Source: RGIG3102 sp964649845 (lineage in GTDB: Bacteria; Bacillota; Clostridia; Oscillospirales; Ruminococcaceae). Taken from it: 20,880 nucleotides of DNA. The translations under genes were made by a program, and so were the position numbers. A model generated the notes under the pieces. It worked only from the letters and a program-made list of their open reading frames with translations. It was not told where the DNA came from and ran no database searches. Of this stretch, positions 6,628 through 15,003 are shown piece by piece (position 1 is the stretch's first letter; each line of letters opens with the position of its first letter). The stretch covers positions 1-20,880 of the forward strand of contig CAZYSS010000031.1 of the NCBI GenBank assembly GCA_964649845.1. Reading direction: 5' to 3'.

Positions 6628-7314
6628 TTATTTCCCAAGAAATATTTCTGAAAGTGTTACAGGGTCCACGTATTTGCCATCCTTGTACACACGCATATTG
6701 CCAGAGGCAATTTCGTCTATCAGTATAACCTGACCCAGTTCTTCGTTATAGCCAAATTCAAATTTGATGTCGTATAACTCCAGCCCTTTTTTGCTGAATT
6801 CTTCAGCCACAATTCTGGTTATTTCCTGTGTCTGTTTCTTTGTGGATTCATACTGCTCATCTGTCATAACACCCAGAGCAATCAGCCCTTCTTTGGTTAC
6901 CAGAGGGTCACCTTTTTCGTCATTTTTAAATGTCATTTCCACATAGTAATCCAGCGGAGTGCCCGATTCAATATAATCGCCGTATCTTCTGATAAAAGAA
7001 CCTACAGCGCGTAGACGGCAGATAACTTCCAGCCCGTGACCAAAGTTTCTGGCAGGCAGTACCTCCATAGTGCCTTTGTCAGGGTCGATTGATACATAAT
7101 GGGTTTTTATACCCTTTTCCTGCAGAATTTCAAAGAAAATCTTGCTCATCTGCAGATTCTGTTTGCCAATTCCGTCAATTTCCAGCCCTACTGTGTTTGC
7201 ACCAGGGTCAAATACGCCGTTTTCTCCTGTCACAGTGTCCTTGAATGCCAGCAGATAGTGGCCGTTTTCCAGCCGGAATACATCTTTTGTTTTGCCGGTA
7301 TATATCTTTATCAT
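6628..7314 (-). CDS. purC: Phosphoribosylaminoimidazole-succinocarboxamide synthase
   Basis: PurC joins CAIR and aspartate with ATP to make SAICAR in purine synthesis. The protein has 228 residues from the ATG at 7314. An in-frame ATG at 7329 is rejected because GGAGG (plus-strand 7320-7324) sits correctly for 7314. Family marks are YTGKTKDV at the N-terminus, RLRAVGSFIRRYG (the RN.aaGS region), VEMTFKNDEKGDP, and the C-terminal block KFEFG...ILIDEIASGNMR. Length matches bacterial single-domain PurC. The GEKNG-type substrate loop is read here as TGENGVFDPGANTVG, a variant form. It faces purO and the AICAR transformylase across a shared control region, so the three genes are probably co-regulated by purines. 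Confidence 0.95.
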   Translation of the reverse strand: MIKIYTGKTKDVFRLENGHYLLAFKDTVTGENGVFDPGANTVGLEIDGIGKQNLQMSKIFFEILQEKGIKTHYVSIDPDKGTMEVLPARNFGHGLEVICRLRAVGSFIRRYGDYIESGTPLDYYVEMTFKNDEKGDPLVTKEGLIALGVMTDEQYESTKKQTQEITRIVAEEFSKKGLELYDIKFEFGYNEELGQVILIDEIASGNMRVYKDGKYVDPVTLSEIFLGK

Positions 7315-7347
7315 AATCAGCCTCCACATAAATTATATCACACAAAA

Positions 7348-7376
7348 AATATAACACTTTTTCATCTGCCTGACAA
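7348..7376 (-). promoter_or_regulatory. purC promoter
   Basis: On the minus strand, TTGTCA (7376-7371) and TATATT (7353-7348) are separated by exactly 17 bp. Transcription should start near 7341, giving a short leader before the ribosome site at 7320-7324. Confidence 0.6.
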
Positions 7377-7396
7377 TAATTTTATTGTATTTTCAC

Positions 7397-7425
7397 TTGT
7401 AAAATACAGCTTTCTTTGATAAGAT
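7397..7425 (+). promoter_or_regulatory. Promoter of the purO operon
   Basis: TTGTAA (7397-7402), 17 bp, TAAGAT (7420-7425). The predicted start near 7432 lies just before the base of the leader stem at 7438. It is 21 bp from the -35 box of the divergent purC promoter. Confidence 0.5.
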
Positions 7426-7437
7426 TTAATTATAGAA

Positions 7438-7509
7438 ATAATCATATCCTTTGTGTTTTCACAAAGGCTTTTGTGTTTTATACTCAATTTTTTACAAAGG
7501 ATATATTAT
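7438..7509 (+). promoter_or_regulatory. Candidate leader switch or attenuator of purO
   Basis: Two exclusive folds are possible. Fold 1 is the hairpin 7448-7467: CCTTTGTG, loop TTTT, CACAAAGG, followed by the T-rich CTTTTGTGTTTT, which resembles a terminator. Fold 2 pairs 7444-7454 perfectly with 7494-7504, extends to 7438-7442 with 7505-7509 around a bulged C, and leaves an inner hairpin CACAAA/TTTGTG (7460-7475). ACAAAGG at 7461-7467 and 7494-7500 competes for the same CCTTTGT. No known riboswitch class is recognised. Confidence 0.45.
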
Positions 7510-7578
7510 AGGTAAAAACCAATTCTGCGAAAGATGTAAAACGGAACTATAAATTATAAGTGAAAGAGAGAAAAAGCG

Positions 7579-8271
7579 ATGGAAAATCTTAAAGCCTATC
7601 TTGAAAACAACTCCTATCCAGGCCGTGGCATACTTATCGGCAAAACAGAAACCGATATGGTAATTGCGTATTTTATTATGGGCCGAAGTGAAAACAGCCG
7701 CAACAGAATATTCTTTGAATGTGACGGCGGTATCCGTACCAAAGCTTTTGATGAAAGCAAGCTGAAAGACCCTTCACTTATCATATATGCCCCTGTACGT
7801 GTGCTGGGAGACACTACCATTGTTACAAACGGTGACCAGACAGATACCATCTATGACTTTATCAGCGATGGCAAGACTTTTGAAGATGCCTTGCACACAA
7901 GAGAATTTGAGCCTGACGGTCCTAACTGGACGCCGCGTATTTCAGGCATTATCTATCCGGACAATACATTCAAGCTGTCCATTCTGAAAAGTGACAATGG
8001 CAATGAAAACCAGTGTCTGCGCTTTTTTTATGAATATTCACAGCCTGTTACAGGTCAGGGCAGAATAATCCACACCTATAAACAGGACGGCACACCCATT
8101 CCTTCCTTTGAGGGTGAACCAAAAGCTTTTGATGTAGGCGGCGATATTGACACATTCACACAAACAATATGGGATGCTCTTAACCCTGAAAACAAAGTGT
8201 CACTTTTTGTAAGATATATTTCTCTTGTTGACAAAACTGTACAGACAAGAATTGTAAATAAAAATAAATAG
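7579..8271 (+). CDS. purO: IMP cyclohydrolase, PurO type
   Basis: This 230-residue protein resembles the IMP cyclohydrolase family (PurO), which closes the ring of FAICAR to give IMP, the last step of purine synthesis. It is unrelated to the cyclohydrolase domain of PurH. Seen: the N-terminal YPGRGILIG segment, a MGRSENSRNR stretch (about residues 34-43), NWTPRISG (about 115-122) and SLFVRYI near the end. The next gene is an AICAR transformylase without a cyclohydrolase domain, which is why this activity is needed here. Its stop TAG runs into the GGGGGAG ribosome site of that gene. The ribosome site of purO itself (AAAGAGAG, 7562-7569) is weak, and the gene has a structured leader of about 145 nt. 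Confidence 0.88.
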   Translation: MENLKAYLENNSYPGRGILIGKTETDMVIAYFIMGRSENSRNRIFFECDGGIRTKAFDESKLKDPSLIIYAPVRVLGDTTIVTNGDQTDTIYDFISDGKTFEDALHTREFEPDGPNWTPRISGIIYPDNTFKLSILKSDNGNENQCLRFFYEYSQPVTGQGRIIHTYKQDGTPIPSFEGEPKAFDVGGDIDTFTQTIWDALNPENKVSLFVRYISLVDKTVQTRIVNKNK

Positions 8272-8284
8272 GGGGAGAACTGAT

Positions 8285-9457
8285 ATGAAAGAAATGGAAC
8301 TGAAATATGGCTGTAATCCGAATCAGAAGCCATCACGTGTTTTTATGAAAGAGGGCGAACTGCCTATCACAGTGCTTAACGGCAAACCCGGCTATATTAA
8401 CCTGCTGGATGCCCTCAACGGCTGGCAGCTGGTAAAAGAACTTAAAAGAGCCACAGGTCTGCCTGCAGCCACATCTTTCAAACATGTTTCACCTGCAGGT
8501 GCAGCGGTTGGTCTGCCGCTTACAGATGTGGAAAAGAAGATTTACTTTGTGGAAGGTATGGAAATGACAGCCCTTTCTTCTGCCTATGCCCGTGCCCGCG
8601 GTGCAGACAGAATGTCCTCTTTCGGCGACTATATTGCTCTGTCTGATATCTGTGATGTACAGACAGCAAAAATCATCGCCCGCGAAGTTTCAGACGGCAT
8701 TATCGCCCCAGGCTATACTGATGAAGCGCTTGAAGTGCTGAAGAAAAAGAAAAAAGGCAATTACAACATAGTTCAGATAGATGAAAATTATGTTCCTGCG
8801 CCAAAGGAAACAAAAGATGTTTTCGGTATCACATTTGAACAGGGCAGAAATGAACTGGACATCAACAAGGATTCTTTTACAAATATTGTTACAGAATCAA
8901 AGGATATGCCTGAGTCAGCAAAAATAGACCTGGCCGTGGCTATGATTACCCTTAAATATACACAGTCCAACTCTGTTTGCTATGTGAAAGGCGGTCAGGC
9001 AATCGGTATCGGTGCAGGTCAGCAGTCCCGTATTCACTGTACACGTCTTGCAGGCCAGAAAGCAGATATCTGGTGGCTGCGTCAGCACGAAAAAGTGCTT
9101 AATCTCCAGTTTGTTGACGGCATCAGCCGTGCAGACAGAGACAACGCCATAGATGTTTATATTTCTGATGAACACGATGATGTTCTGGCAGAAGGTGTAT
9201 GGCAGACAAAGTTCAGAGTTAAACCTGATGTGTTTACAAAAGAAGAACAGCGTGCATGGCTTGATAAGCTGACTGATGTTGCACTCGGCTCTGATGCGTT
9301 CTTCCCATTTGGCGACAATATTGAGCGCGCCCATAAAACAGGCGTCAGATATATCGCACAGCCTGGCGGCTCTGTAAGGGATGACCACGTTATCGAAACC
9401 TGCAACAAACACGGCATTACAATGGCATTTACAGGCATCCGTCTGTTCCACCACTAA
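8285..9457 (+). CDS. AICAR transformylase, stand-alone form
   Basis: This 390-residue protein corresponds to the C-terminal half of PurH, phosphoribosylaminoimidazolecarboxamide formyltransferase. It moves a formyl group from 10-formyl-tetrahydrofolate to AICAR, giving FAICAR. The conserved KHVSPAG motif (66-72) is present, as are the core KYTQSNSVCY and GIGAGQQSRIHC stretches and the C-terminal PGGSVRD. The N-terminal cyclohydrolase domain of standard PurH (about 200 residues) is absent; purO just upstream supplies it. GGGGGA (8271-8276) is a strong ribosome site. The gene ends in two terminators. This two-gene arrangement is known from Clostridia. Confidence 0.95.
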   Translation: MKEMELKYGCNPNQKPSRVFMKEGELPITVLNGKPGYINLLDALNGWQLVKELKRATGLPAATSFKHVSPAGAAVGLPLTDVEKKIYFVEGMEMTALSSAYARARGADRMSSFGDYIALSDICDVQTAKIIAREVSDGIIAPGYTDEALEVLKKKKKGNYNIVQIDENYVPAPKETKDVFGITFEQGRNELDINKDSFTNIVTESKDMPESAKIDLAVAMITLKYTQSNSVCYVKGGQAIGIGAGQQSRIHCTRLAGQKADIWWLRQHEKVLNLQFVDGISRADRDNAIDVYISDEHDDVLAEGVWQTKFRVKPDVFTKEEQRAWLDKLTDVALGSDAFFPFGDNIERAHKTGVRYIAQPGGSVRDDHVIETCNKHGITMAFTGIRLFHH

Positions 9458-9464
9458 AAATATT

Positions 9465-9494
9465 TTGCCTCCCTCGCAAGAGAGAGGCAATTTT
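9465..9494 (+). terminator. First terminator after the AICAR transformylase gene
   Basis: The stem pairs 9465-9475 with 9480-9490, with one C-A mismatch and a GCAA loop, and is followed by TTTT. Confidence 0.85.
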
Positions 9495-9528
9495 GCATTT
9501 AAAATAAATAATTATATAGAAATAAACC

Positions 9529-9562
9529 AGCCCCGGCAGTGCACATACCGGGGCTTTGTTTA
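9529..9562 (+). terminator. Second terminator after the purine operon
   Basis: AGCCCCGG (9529-9536) pairs with CCGGGGCT (9548-9555) around an 11-nt loop, followed by TTTGTTT. The stretch 9563-9748 shows nothing else beyond AT-rich DNA. Confidence 0.8.
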
Positions 9563-9725
9563 TGGTTAATAGTTCGCATCAAACTGTTTATAAATTAATT
9601 ATAATCCCATATTCACATTATCACAATAGTAAATAATTGTATCCTGGGTTATGAAATGGTAAAAAAATCTTTATAATCAAGCAATTTATACATATTGGGA
9701 TTGTCGTTTTTTGTATAATAAAGCC

Positions 9726-9754
9726 TTTATTTCTTTTTGAATATGGTATATAAT
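9726..9754 (+). promoter_or_regulatory. Probable promoter of the seven-gene operon
   Basis: TATAAT (9749-9754) has a weak TTTATT (9726-9731) 17 bp upstream. The predicted start is near 9761, before GGAGAGG at 9781-9787. Another TATAAT at 9714-9719 has no recognisable -35 partner. Confidence 0.4.
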
Positions 9755-9793
9755 ATTTATATTAATATGGATAACTATGCGGAGAGGTGCATT

Positions 9794-10507
9794 ATGGCTT
9801 ACAATTGCGTGCTTCTGGATTTTGATGAAACATTGGTTTCGTTCAATCAGAGCGAAAAAATTGCTATCACAAAGGTGTATCACAAATACAATATTCCTGC
9901 CACAGAAGAAAACATAGACTTCTATCACAAAGAGAACGAAAGACTCTGGAGAGAATTCGAAAAAGGTAAAATCAAGAAAAAAGACATAGAGCGCAACCGC
10001 TTTGCAAAAGTTGTTGAAAAGTTTGCCCTCACAGGGGTTACAGGTGACCAGATGAACCGCGACTATGTAAACTATCTTAAAAACAGTGCAATCCTGCTGG
10101 ATGGCGCAATGGAATTTCTGGAAGATATTGAAGACTATGCCACTATCGCCATTGTTACAAACGGCATAGATTCAGTTCAGCAGAACCGCCTTAAACTCAG
10201 CCGTGTAATCGATTTTGCAGACGGGGTTTTCACCAGCGAAAAAGTGGGATACAACAAACCTGACAAACGCATATTCCAGAACGCATTGAAAACACTTGGT
10301 ATAGAAAACACCAAAAAAGTACTGGTGGTAGGTGATAACCTGCAGTCAGATATAAAAGGCGGCATCAATGCCGGTCTCGACACCTGTTGGGTGAATTTTG
10401 ACAATGTGGATAATACCACAAATATCAGACCAACACACATAGCCCTTGATTTCACACAGCTTAAAATGATTATTCTTGGAGATAACTATGAAAATATTAA
10501 AAAATGA
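9794..10507 (+). CDS. HAD-family phosphatase, YjjG/pyrimidine 5'-nucleotidase type
   Basis: This 237-residue HAD hydrolase probably removes phosphate from nucleoside monophosphates, including odd pyrimidines, in the cytoplasm. Motif I is DFDET (D9 nucleophile, D11), motif II is TN (T122, N123), K155 is in YNKPD, and motif IV is VGDNLQSD (D181, D186). A helical cap lies at about 18-100. An in-frame ATG at 9737 is rejected because motif I then sits far inside and GGAGAGG (9781-9787) serves 9794. The end overlaps the next gene by 20 bp, which suggests translational coupling. Substrate is inferred from similarity to YjjG and not proven. Confidence 0.85.
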   Translation: MAYNCVLLDFDETLVSFNQSEKIAITKVYHKYNIPATEENIDFYHKENERLWREFEKGKIKKKDIERNRFAKVVEKFALTGVTGDQMNRDYVNYLKNSAILLDGAMEFLEDIEDYATIAIVTNGIDSVQQNRLKLSRVIDFADGVFTSEKVGYNKPDKRIFQNALKTLGIENTKKVLVVGDNLQSDIKGGINAGLDTCWVNFDNVDNTTNIRPTHIALDFTQLKMIILGDNYENIKK

Positions 10508-11420
10508 GTTTTCTTTCCCGTCTTCCAATGGCATGAATACAGTCCGTGGTATAAAAATCTGCAAAGAAGAAGGACCTTACATCGGTGCACTGCAGATTTC
10601 CCACGGCATGGTAGAACATTATGACCGCTATATTGACTTTATGGAATATATGGCACAGGAAGGTTTTGTGGTTTATATGCATGACCACATCGGCCATAAG
10701 CACAGTGTGGACAGTGATGACCAGCTGGGATATTTCGCTCCTGAAAACGGTCATATCCACGTGCTGAATGACCTTCTGCGCACTGCAAAGCTGGCTAAAA
10801 AAGAAAATCCGGACCTGAAACTGTTCCTGTTGGGTCACAGTATGGGTTCATTCTATGCCCGTGCTTTTGCTGCAAAATACAGTGATGCTGTTGATGCCAT
10901 TATAATTTCAGGTACTGCAGGCCCTAACAAAGCCGCAGGTGCAGGACTTGTAGCCGTGAAAGCTATGGCAAAACTGAAAGGTGATACCCACCGCAGTGAA
11001 AAAATCAACAGTATGCTGTTTGGTGCATATCTTGAAAAAATTGAAAATCCAAAAACAAAGAGCGACTGGATTACAAGAGATGAAAAAATTGTGGAACAGT
11101 ATGTGGCAGACAAATACTGCCAGTTTGTTTTCACTCTCAACGGCTTTGAAACCCTGCTGAAAATCATATCCCTGTCAAATGACGATGCCACCTTTGCCGG
11201 CACACCAAAAGATATGCCTGTATATATTTTCTCAGGCTCAATGGACCCTGTGGGCGGTTACGGCACAGGTGTTATGCAGGTGTTTGACGGCTATAAAAAA
11301 GCAGGCTGCACAGATGTTACAGTAAAAATCTATGACGGCGGCCGTCACGAAATGCTGAACGAAACAAACAGAGACCAGGTTTATGAAGAACTGAAAAACT
11401 GGACTCTTTCAAAAATTTAA
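10488..11420 (+). CDS. Alpha/beta hydrolase, lysophospholipase/monoglyceride lipase type
   Basis: This 310-residue enzyme of the serine hydrolase_4 group cleaves acyl esters such as lysophospholipids or monoacylglycerols. The triad is visible: S118 in GHSMG, D253 in GSMDP and H287 in GGRHEML; the oxyanion-hole HG is at 39-40. No signal peptide is present, so it should be cytoplasmic. The ATG at 10488 is preferred over a TTG at 10476 because GGAG (10478-10481) fits it. It lies 20 bp inside the end of the HAD gene and 5 bp before ybaK. The true substrate is unknown. Confidence 0.88.
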   Translation: MKILKNEFSFPSSNGMNTVRGIKICKEEGPYIGALQISHGMVEHYDRYIDFMEYMAQEGFVVYMHDHIGHKHSVDSDDQLGYFAPENGHIHVLNDLLRTAKLAKKENPDLKLFLLGHSMGSFYARAFAAKYSDAVDAIIISGTAGPNKAAGAGLVAVKAMAKLKGDTHRSEKINSMLFGAYLEKIENPKTKSDWITRDEKIVEQYVADKYCQFVFTLNGFETLLKIISLSNDDATFAGTPKDMPVYIFSGSMDPVGGYGTGVMQVFDGYKKAGCTDVTVKIYDGGRHEMLNETNRDQVYEELKNWTLSKI

Positions 11421-11425
11421 CAGAT

Positions 11426-11911
11426 ATGAAAGTACAAAAAACAATAGTAGAAAAATTCCTTGACCAGAAAAAAATACCTCACCGGAGTTATGAATATCCT
11501 GCAGACGGCTTTTCAGACGGCGTAACAGTGGCTGGTTATATAAACAAACCGGCGGAACAGGTGTTTAAAACACTGGTAACCACAGGCAGCAAGGGCATTC
11601 ACGTATTTGTGGTGCCTGTCGCACAGGAACTGGACCTGAAAAAAGCTGCAAAAGCCAGCGGACAGAAATATGTGGAAATGCTCCACCAGAAAGACCTGCT
11701 GGCAACCACAGGCTATATCAAAGGTGGCTGCAGCCCTATCGGTATGAAAAAACTGTTTCCCACATATATAGACAAATCCCGGGAAAACTTTGATTCCATT
11801 ATTTTTTCTGCCGGCAAAATAGGCAAGCAGGTACAGGTAGGTCTGGACGATGTGGTAAAGCTAACAAGAGCAAAATTGGAATTTATCTGCAAGGAGGAAC
11901 CATGCTTATAA
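11426..11911 (+). CDS. ybaK: Cys-tRNA(Pro)/Cys-tRNA(Cys) deacylase, YbaK/EbsC family
   Basis: This 161-residue YbaK-type editing protein hydrolyses Cys wrongly attached to tRNA-Pro by prolyl-tRNA synthetase. The conserved Lys is K48 in VFKTL, and the loop GYIKGGCSPIG (96-106) is a family mark. Length is normal. There is no strong ribosome site; only 5 bp separate it from the hydrolase stop, so reinitiation is likely. The last 10 bp overlap the ABC-F start, whose ribosome site AAGGAGG lies inside this gene. A tRNA-Pro gene is found elsewhere in the window (17534), probably by chance. Confidence 0.92.
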   Translation: MKVQKTIVEKFLDQKKIPHRSYEYPADGFSDGVTVAGYINKPAEQVFKTLVTTGSKGIHVFVVPVAQELDLKKAAKASGQKYVEMLHQKDLLATTGYIKGGCSPIGMKKLFPTYIDKSRENFDSIIFSAGKIGKQVQVGLDDVVKLTRAKLEFICKEEPCL

Positions 11912-13794
11912 CACTGGAAAATGTGGGGAAAAGCTGGGGTATAGATGTTATTCTGCAGAAAATCAATGCAGTTGTAAACGAAGGTGACCGCATAGGTATC
12001 ATCGGTGAAAACGGTGCAGGCAAAACCACACTGCTGAATCTCCTTATGGGCGTTCTCGAAAACGATGAAGGTGATATCATCTTTGATGACAATGCAACTG
12101 TAGGCTATCTGAAACAGATGGATGGCCTGAATCTTGAAAACACCATATATCAGGAAATGCAGACTGTTTATCAGCCTGTTTATGATGCGATTCAGGAATG
12201 TGCAGAGATTGAAAAGCAGTTGACTTTTACACCGGACGATGCTGCCCTTATAGAGCGTCACCACAGTTTACAGAACTTAATATACTCAAAAGACGGCTAC
12301 AATACCGATTTTCTCATCAAAAAGATGCTGGGCGGTATGGGCTTTAAGGAAGATGAATACACAAAACAGGTAAAAGTCCTTTCAGGCGGTGAGCGCACAA
12401 GACTGAATCTTGCAAAACTGCTGCTGGAAAACCCTGATATCCTTATTCTTGACGAACCTACCAACCACCTTGACTTTGACACCCTTGTTTGGCTGGAAGA
12501 TTATCTTATCAGCTACAAAGGTGCTATTATTGCTGTCAGTCATGACAGATTTTTCCTTGATAAAGTTGTTAAAAAAATCTGGGAAGTTGAAGATACCCTG
12601 CTTACAGAATTCAAAGGCAATTATTCTGCCTTTGATGTACAGAAACAGGAAAAATTAAAGGTACAGCAACGCCAGTATGAGGCCGATATGGAAAAGGCTG
12701 CCAAACTGCAGGACTATGTAGACCGCAATCTTGTGCGTGCATCCACCACAAAAATGGCACAGAGCCGCCGCAAACAGCTGGAAAAAATGGAAATCACCGA
12801 AAAGCCAAAGCCACTGCGCGTGCCGCTGAAATTCACATTTGACTTTGATGTAAAGCCATATGATGAAATACTTACAATAGAGAATCTAACAGTTGCCACA
12901 GGCAACAGAATACTGATACAGGATCTGAACGCCGTTATCCGCCGTGGACAGCGCCTTATTATCGCAGGTGCCAACGGCAGCGGTAAAACCACCCTTATCA
13001 ATACAATCACAGGCAAAATCCGCCCGAAAGAGGGCAGAATAAGACTGGGACAGGGGGCAGTGCCTGCCACATTTGACCAGCATATCACTGTGGGCAGTTC
13101 CACAGTAATAGATACCATCTGGGCCCTCCGTCCAAAATGGACACAGTTGGAAGTGCGCAGTTATCTTGCACGTTTCGGTTACAGGGGAGAAGATGTTTTC
13201 AAAGAATGTCACACTCTCTCCGGTGGCGAAAGAGCCAGACTCCGTTTCTGCGAAATGAGCCTTGACCGCGCCAACATTATGTTCCTGGACGAACCTACCA
13301 ACCACCTGGACATCTATATGCGCCGGGCTGTTACAGAGGCACTTTCAAAATATGAAGGCACTATTCTGGTTGTTACCCACGACCGTTTCCTGATGCAGCA
13401 GCTGGATTGTCCTATTATGAACATTGAAGGTGGCAAAGGTGTGTTCTACCGGAATTTTGAAGACTTTATGGCAAAGCACAAGTCAGAAGGCTTCAATACA
13501 AAACAGTCACAGCCAAAAGAAAAAGCTGACAAAACCAACAATGTGGTGGCAAACCAAAAAGAAGCCCGCCGCCAGGCAGCGGCTGACCGTCTGCGTATGC
13601 GCGAATGTGAAAGAGACATTGAGCGCCTGCAGGAAGAAATAGACGGATATAACCGGGATATGCAGAATCCTGACATCACCACAGACCCTGCAAAGATGAA
13701 TGAACTGTGGCAGAAACTGGAAAAAGCAAACAATCAGCTGGAAGCCCTGTTCGAAGAATGGGCAATCCTGGGCGAAAAACTGGAAAATAACTAA
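11902..13794 (+). CDS. ABC-F family ATPase, ribosome-associated
   Basis: This 630-residue protein has two ATP-binding domains in one chain and no membrane segment, as in ABC-F factors that act at the ribosomal E site on stalled or antibiotic-bound ribosomes. Domain 1: Walker A GENGAGKTT (35-43), signature LSGGER (160-165), Walker B LILDEP (181-186). Linker with charged helices about 235-305. Domain 2: GANGSGKTT (356-364), LSGGER (439-444), FLDEP (461-465). A highly charged C-terminal coiled coil spans about 545-630, as in Uup/YdiF-type members. AAGGAGG just before the ATG is strong. Housekeeping role (as for YfmR or Uup) is more likely than antibiotic resistance, given the operon partners. 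Confidence 0.93.
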   Translation: MLITLENVGKSWGIDVILQKINAVVNEGDRIGIIGENGAGKTTLLNLLMGVLENDEGDIIFDDNATVGYLKQMDGLNLENTIYQEMQTVYQPVYDAIQECAEIEKQLTFTPDDAALIERHHSLQNLIYSKDGYNTDFLIKKMLGGMGFKEDEYTKQVKVLSGGERTRLNLAKLLLENPDILILDEPTNHLDFDTLVWLEDYLISYKGAIIAVSHDRFFLDKVVKKIWEVEDTLLTEFKGNYSAFDVQKQEKLKVQQRQYEADMEKAAKLQDYVDRNLVRASTTKMAQSRRKQLEKMEITEKPKPLRVPLKFTFDFDVKPYDEILTIENLTVATGNRILIQDLNAVIRRGQRLIIAGANGSGKTTLINTITGKIRPKEGRIRLGQGAVPATFDQHITVGSSTVIDTIWALRPKWTQLEVRSYLARFGYRGEDVFKECHTLSGGERARLRFCEMSLDRANIMFLDEPTNHLDIYMRRAVTEALSKYEGTILVVTHDRFLMQQLDCPIMNIEGGKGVFYRNFEDFMAKHKSEGFNTKQSQPKEKADKTNNVVANQKEARRQAAADRLRMRECERDIERLQEEIDGYNRDMQNPDITTDPAKMNELWQKLEKANNQLEALFEEWAILGEKLENN

Positions 13795-13809
13795 TAAAGA
13801 GGCTACATT

Positions 13810-14964
13810 ATGGAATATAAATACCTTTCCTCAAAATACAGAAACAGCGCTATCAATGCTGAAACCAGCGGTGATGTGTCTGTGGAATACGATGACCTTA
13901 TTAATCTGTCAATCGGAGATCCGGACATCAACACACCGCAGTTGATTATTGACCGGGCATTCAAGGATGCCTGTGCTGGCCATACAAAATACACAGCATC
14001 ACGCGGATACCCTGAACTGCGTACCGCAATCTGTGATTTTTACAGGAACAGATATGGTATGGATGTAAAGGACGAAGAAGTTTTTGTTTCCACAGCAGGC
14101 AGTGTGGCTATGTATATCACAATGCAGGCTATTTTGGATGCAGGAGATGAAGTTATCATCATTGAACCATACTTCTTCCCATATCCGGACCAGGTAAAAA
14201 TGGCAGGCGGTGTACCTGTATTTGTAAAAACAAGTATGGAAAACAATTTCCAGATTGATTTTGACAATCTGGAAGCAGCGGTTACAGACAGGACAAAAGC
14301 TATTATCATCAATACACCAAATAATCCTACAGGCATCTGCTACACACGCCACACACTGGCACAACTGTCAGAATTTGCCCATAAACACGACCTTGTTGTG
14401 GTAGCTGATGATATTTACACATCATTTACTTTCACAGAAGAAAAATTTGTGCCTATCTGCTCTTTTCCAGGAATGAAAGACCGCACAATTACTATCAACA
14501 GTTTTTCCAAAAACTTTATTATGACAGGTTTCCGTGTGGGCAATATTATTGCACCTGATTACATTATCCGTGTAATCCAGACTATCAACGAAAATGTGGT
14601 TTATACAGCGCCATCCATCTCACAGCGCGCCGCATTGCATGGTCTGCATCATTTTGAAGAATTTGAAGATGACGTTGTAAATGTTTTCCGCGAAAGGGTG
14701 GAATATGCACATAAACGCCTTGCAGCAATCCCGTGGGTGGATGTATTGCCTGTAAGCGGCAGTTTCTACATTTTCCCATCAATCAAAAAAACCGGTCTTA
14801 CCAGTTCACAGTTTTCCAAAAAGCTTATGGAAGAATGCCACGTGCGCGTTATTCCTGGCCGTGCCTTTGGCGAAAGCGGGGAATATCATATCCGCATTTC
14901 CTGCACTCTTGGCGTTGACAAGCTGAAAGAAGCCTTTGACAGAATGGAAAAAATGACTTTTTGA
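13810..14964 (+). CDS. PLP-dependent class I/II aminotransferase
   Basis: This 384-residue fold-type I aminotransferase is in the aspartate aminotransferase group. Seen: SIGDPD near the start (34-39), NNPTG (171-175), ADDIY (199-203) that holds the PLP ring, the PLP Lys K234 in SFSKNF, GFR (240-242) and a C-terminal HIRIS Arg that binds the substrate carboxylate. The amino acid specificity cannot be read from the sequence; aspartate, aromatic or MalY-like substrates are possible. AGAGG ahead of the ATG and a 15-bp gap after the ABC-F gene place it in the operon. Confidence 0.93.
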   Translation: MEYKYLSSKYRNSAINAETSGDVSVEYDDLINLSIGDPDINTPQLIIDRAFKDACAGHTKYTASRGYPELRTAICDFYRNRYGMDVKDEEVFVSTAGSVAMYITMQAILDAGDEVIIIEPYFFPYPDQVKMAGGVPVFVKTSMENNFQIDFDNLEAAVTDRTKAIIINTPNNPTGICYTRHTLAQLSEFAHKHDLVVVADDIYTSFTFTEEKFVPICSFPGMKDRTITINSFSKNFIMTGFRVGNIIAPDYIIRVIQTINENVVYTAPSISQRAALHGLHHFEEFEDDVVNVFRERVEYAHKRLAAIPWVDVLPVSGSFYIFPSIKKTGLTSSQFSKKLMEECHVRVIPGRAFGESGEYHIRISCTLGVDKLKEAFDRMEKMTF

Positions 14965-15003
14965 ATTTAACCTACATCACACATAAAAAGGACGGTGTCT
15001 GAA

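Noticed and set aside
8915..9490. Minus-strand frame of 191 codons
   Set aside because: It lies antisense to the AICAR transformylase gene and runs through its terminator; it is a shadow of biased codons.
11713..12264. Minus-strand frame of 183 codons
   Set aside because: It is antisense to ybaK and the ABC-F gene, both with complete motifs.
11902..13794. ABC-F gene as an antibiotic resistance determinant
   Set aside because: It has no attenuator leader and sits in a housekeeping operon; a Uup/YdiF/YfmR-like role is simpler, although sequence alone cannot exclude resistance.
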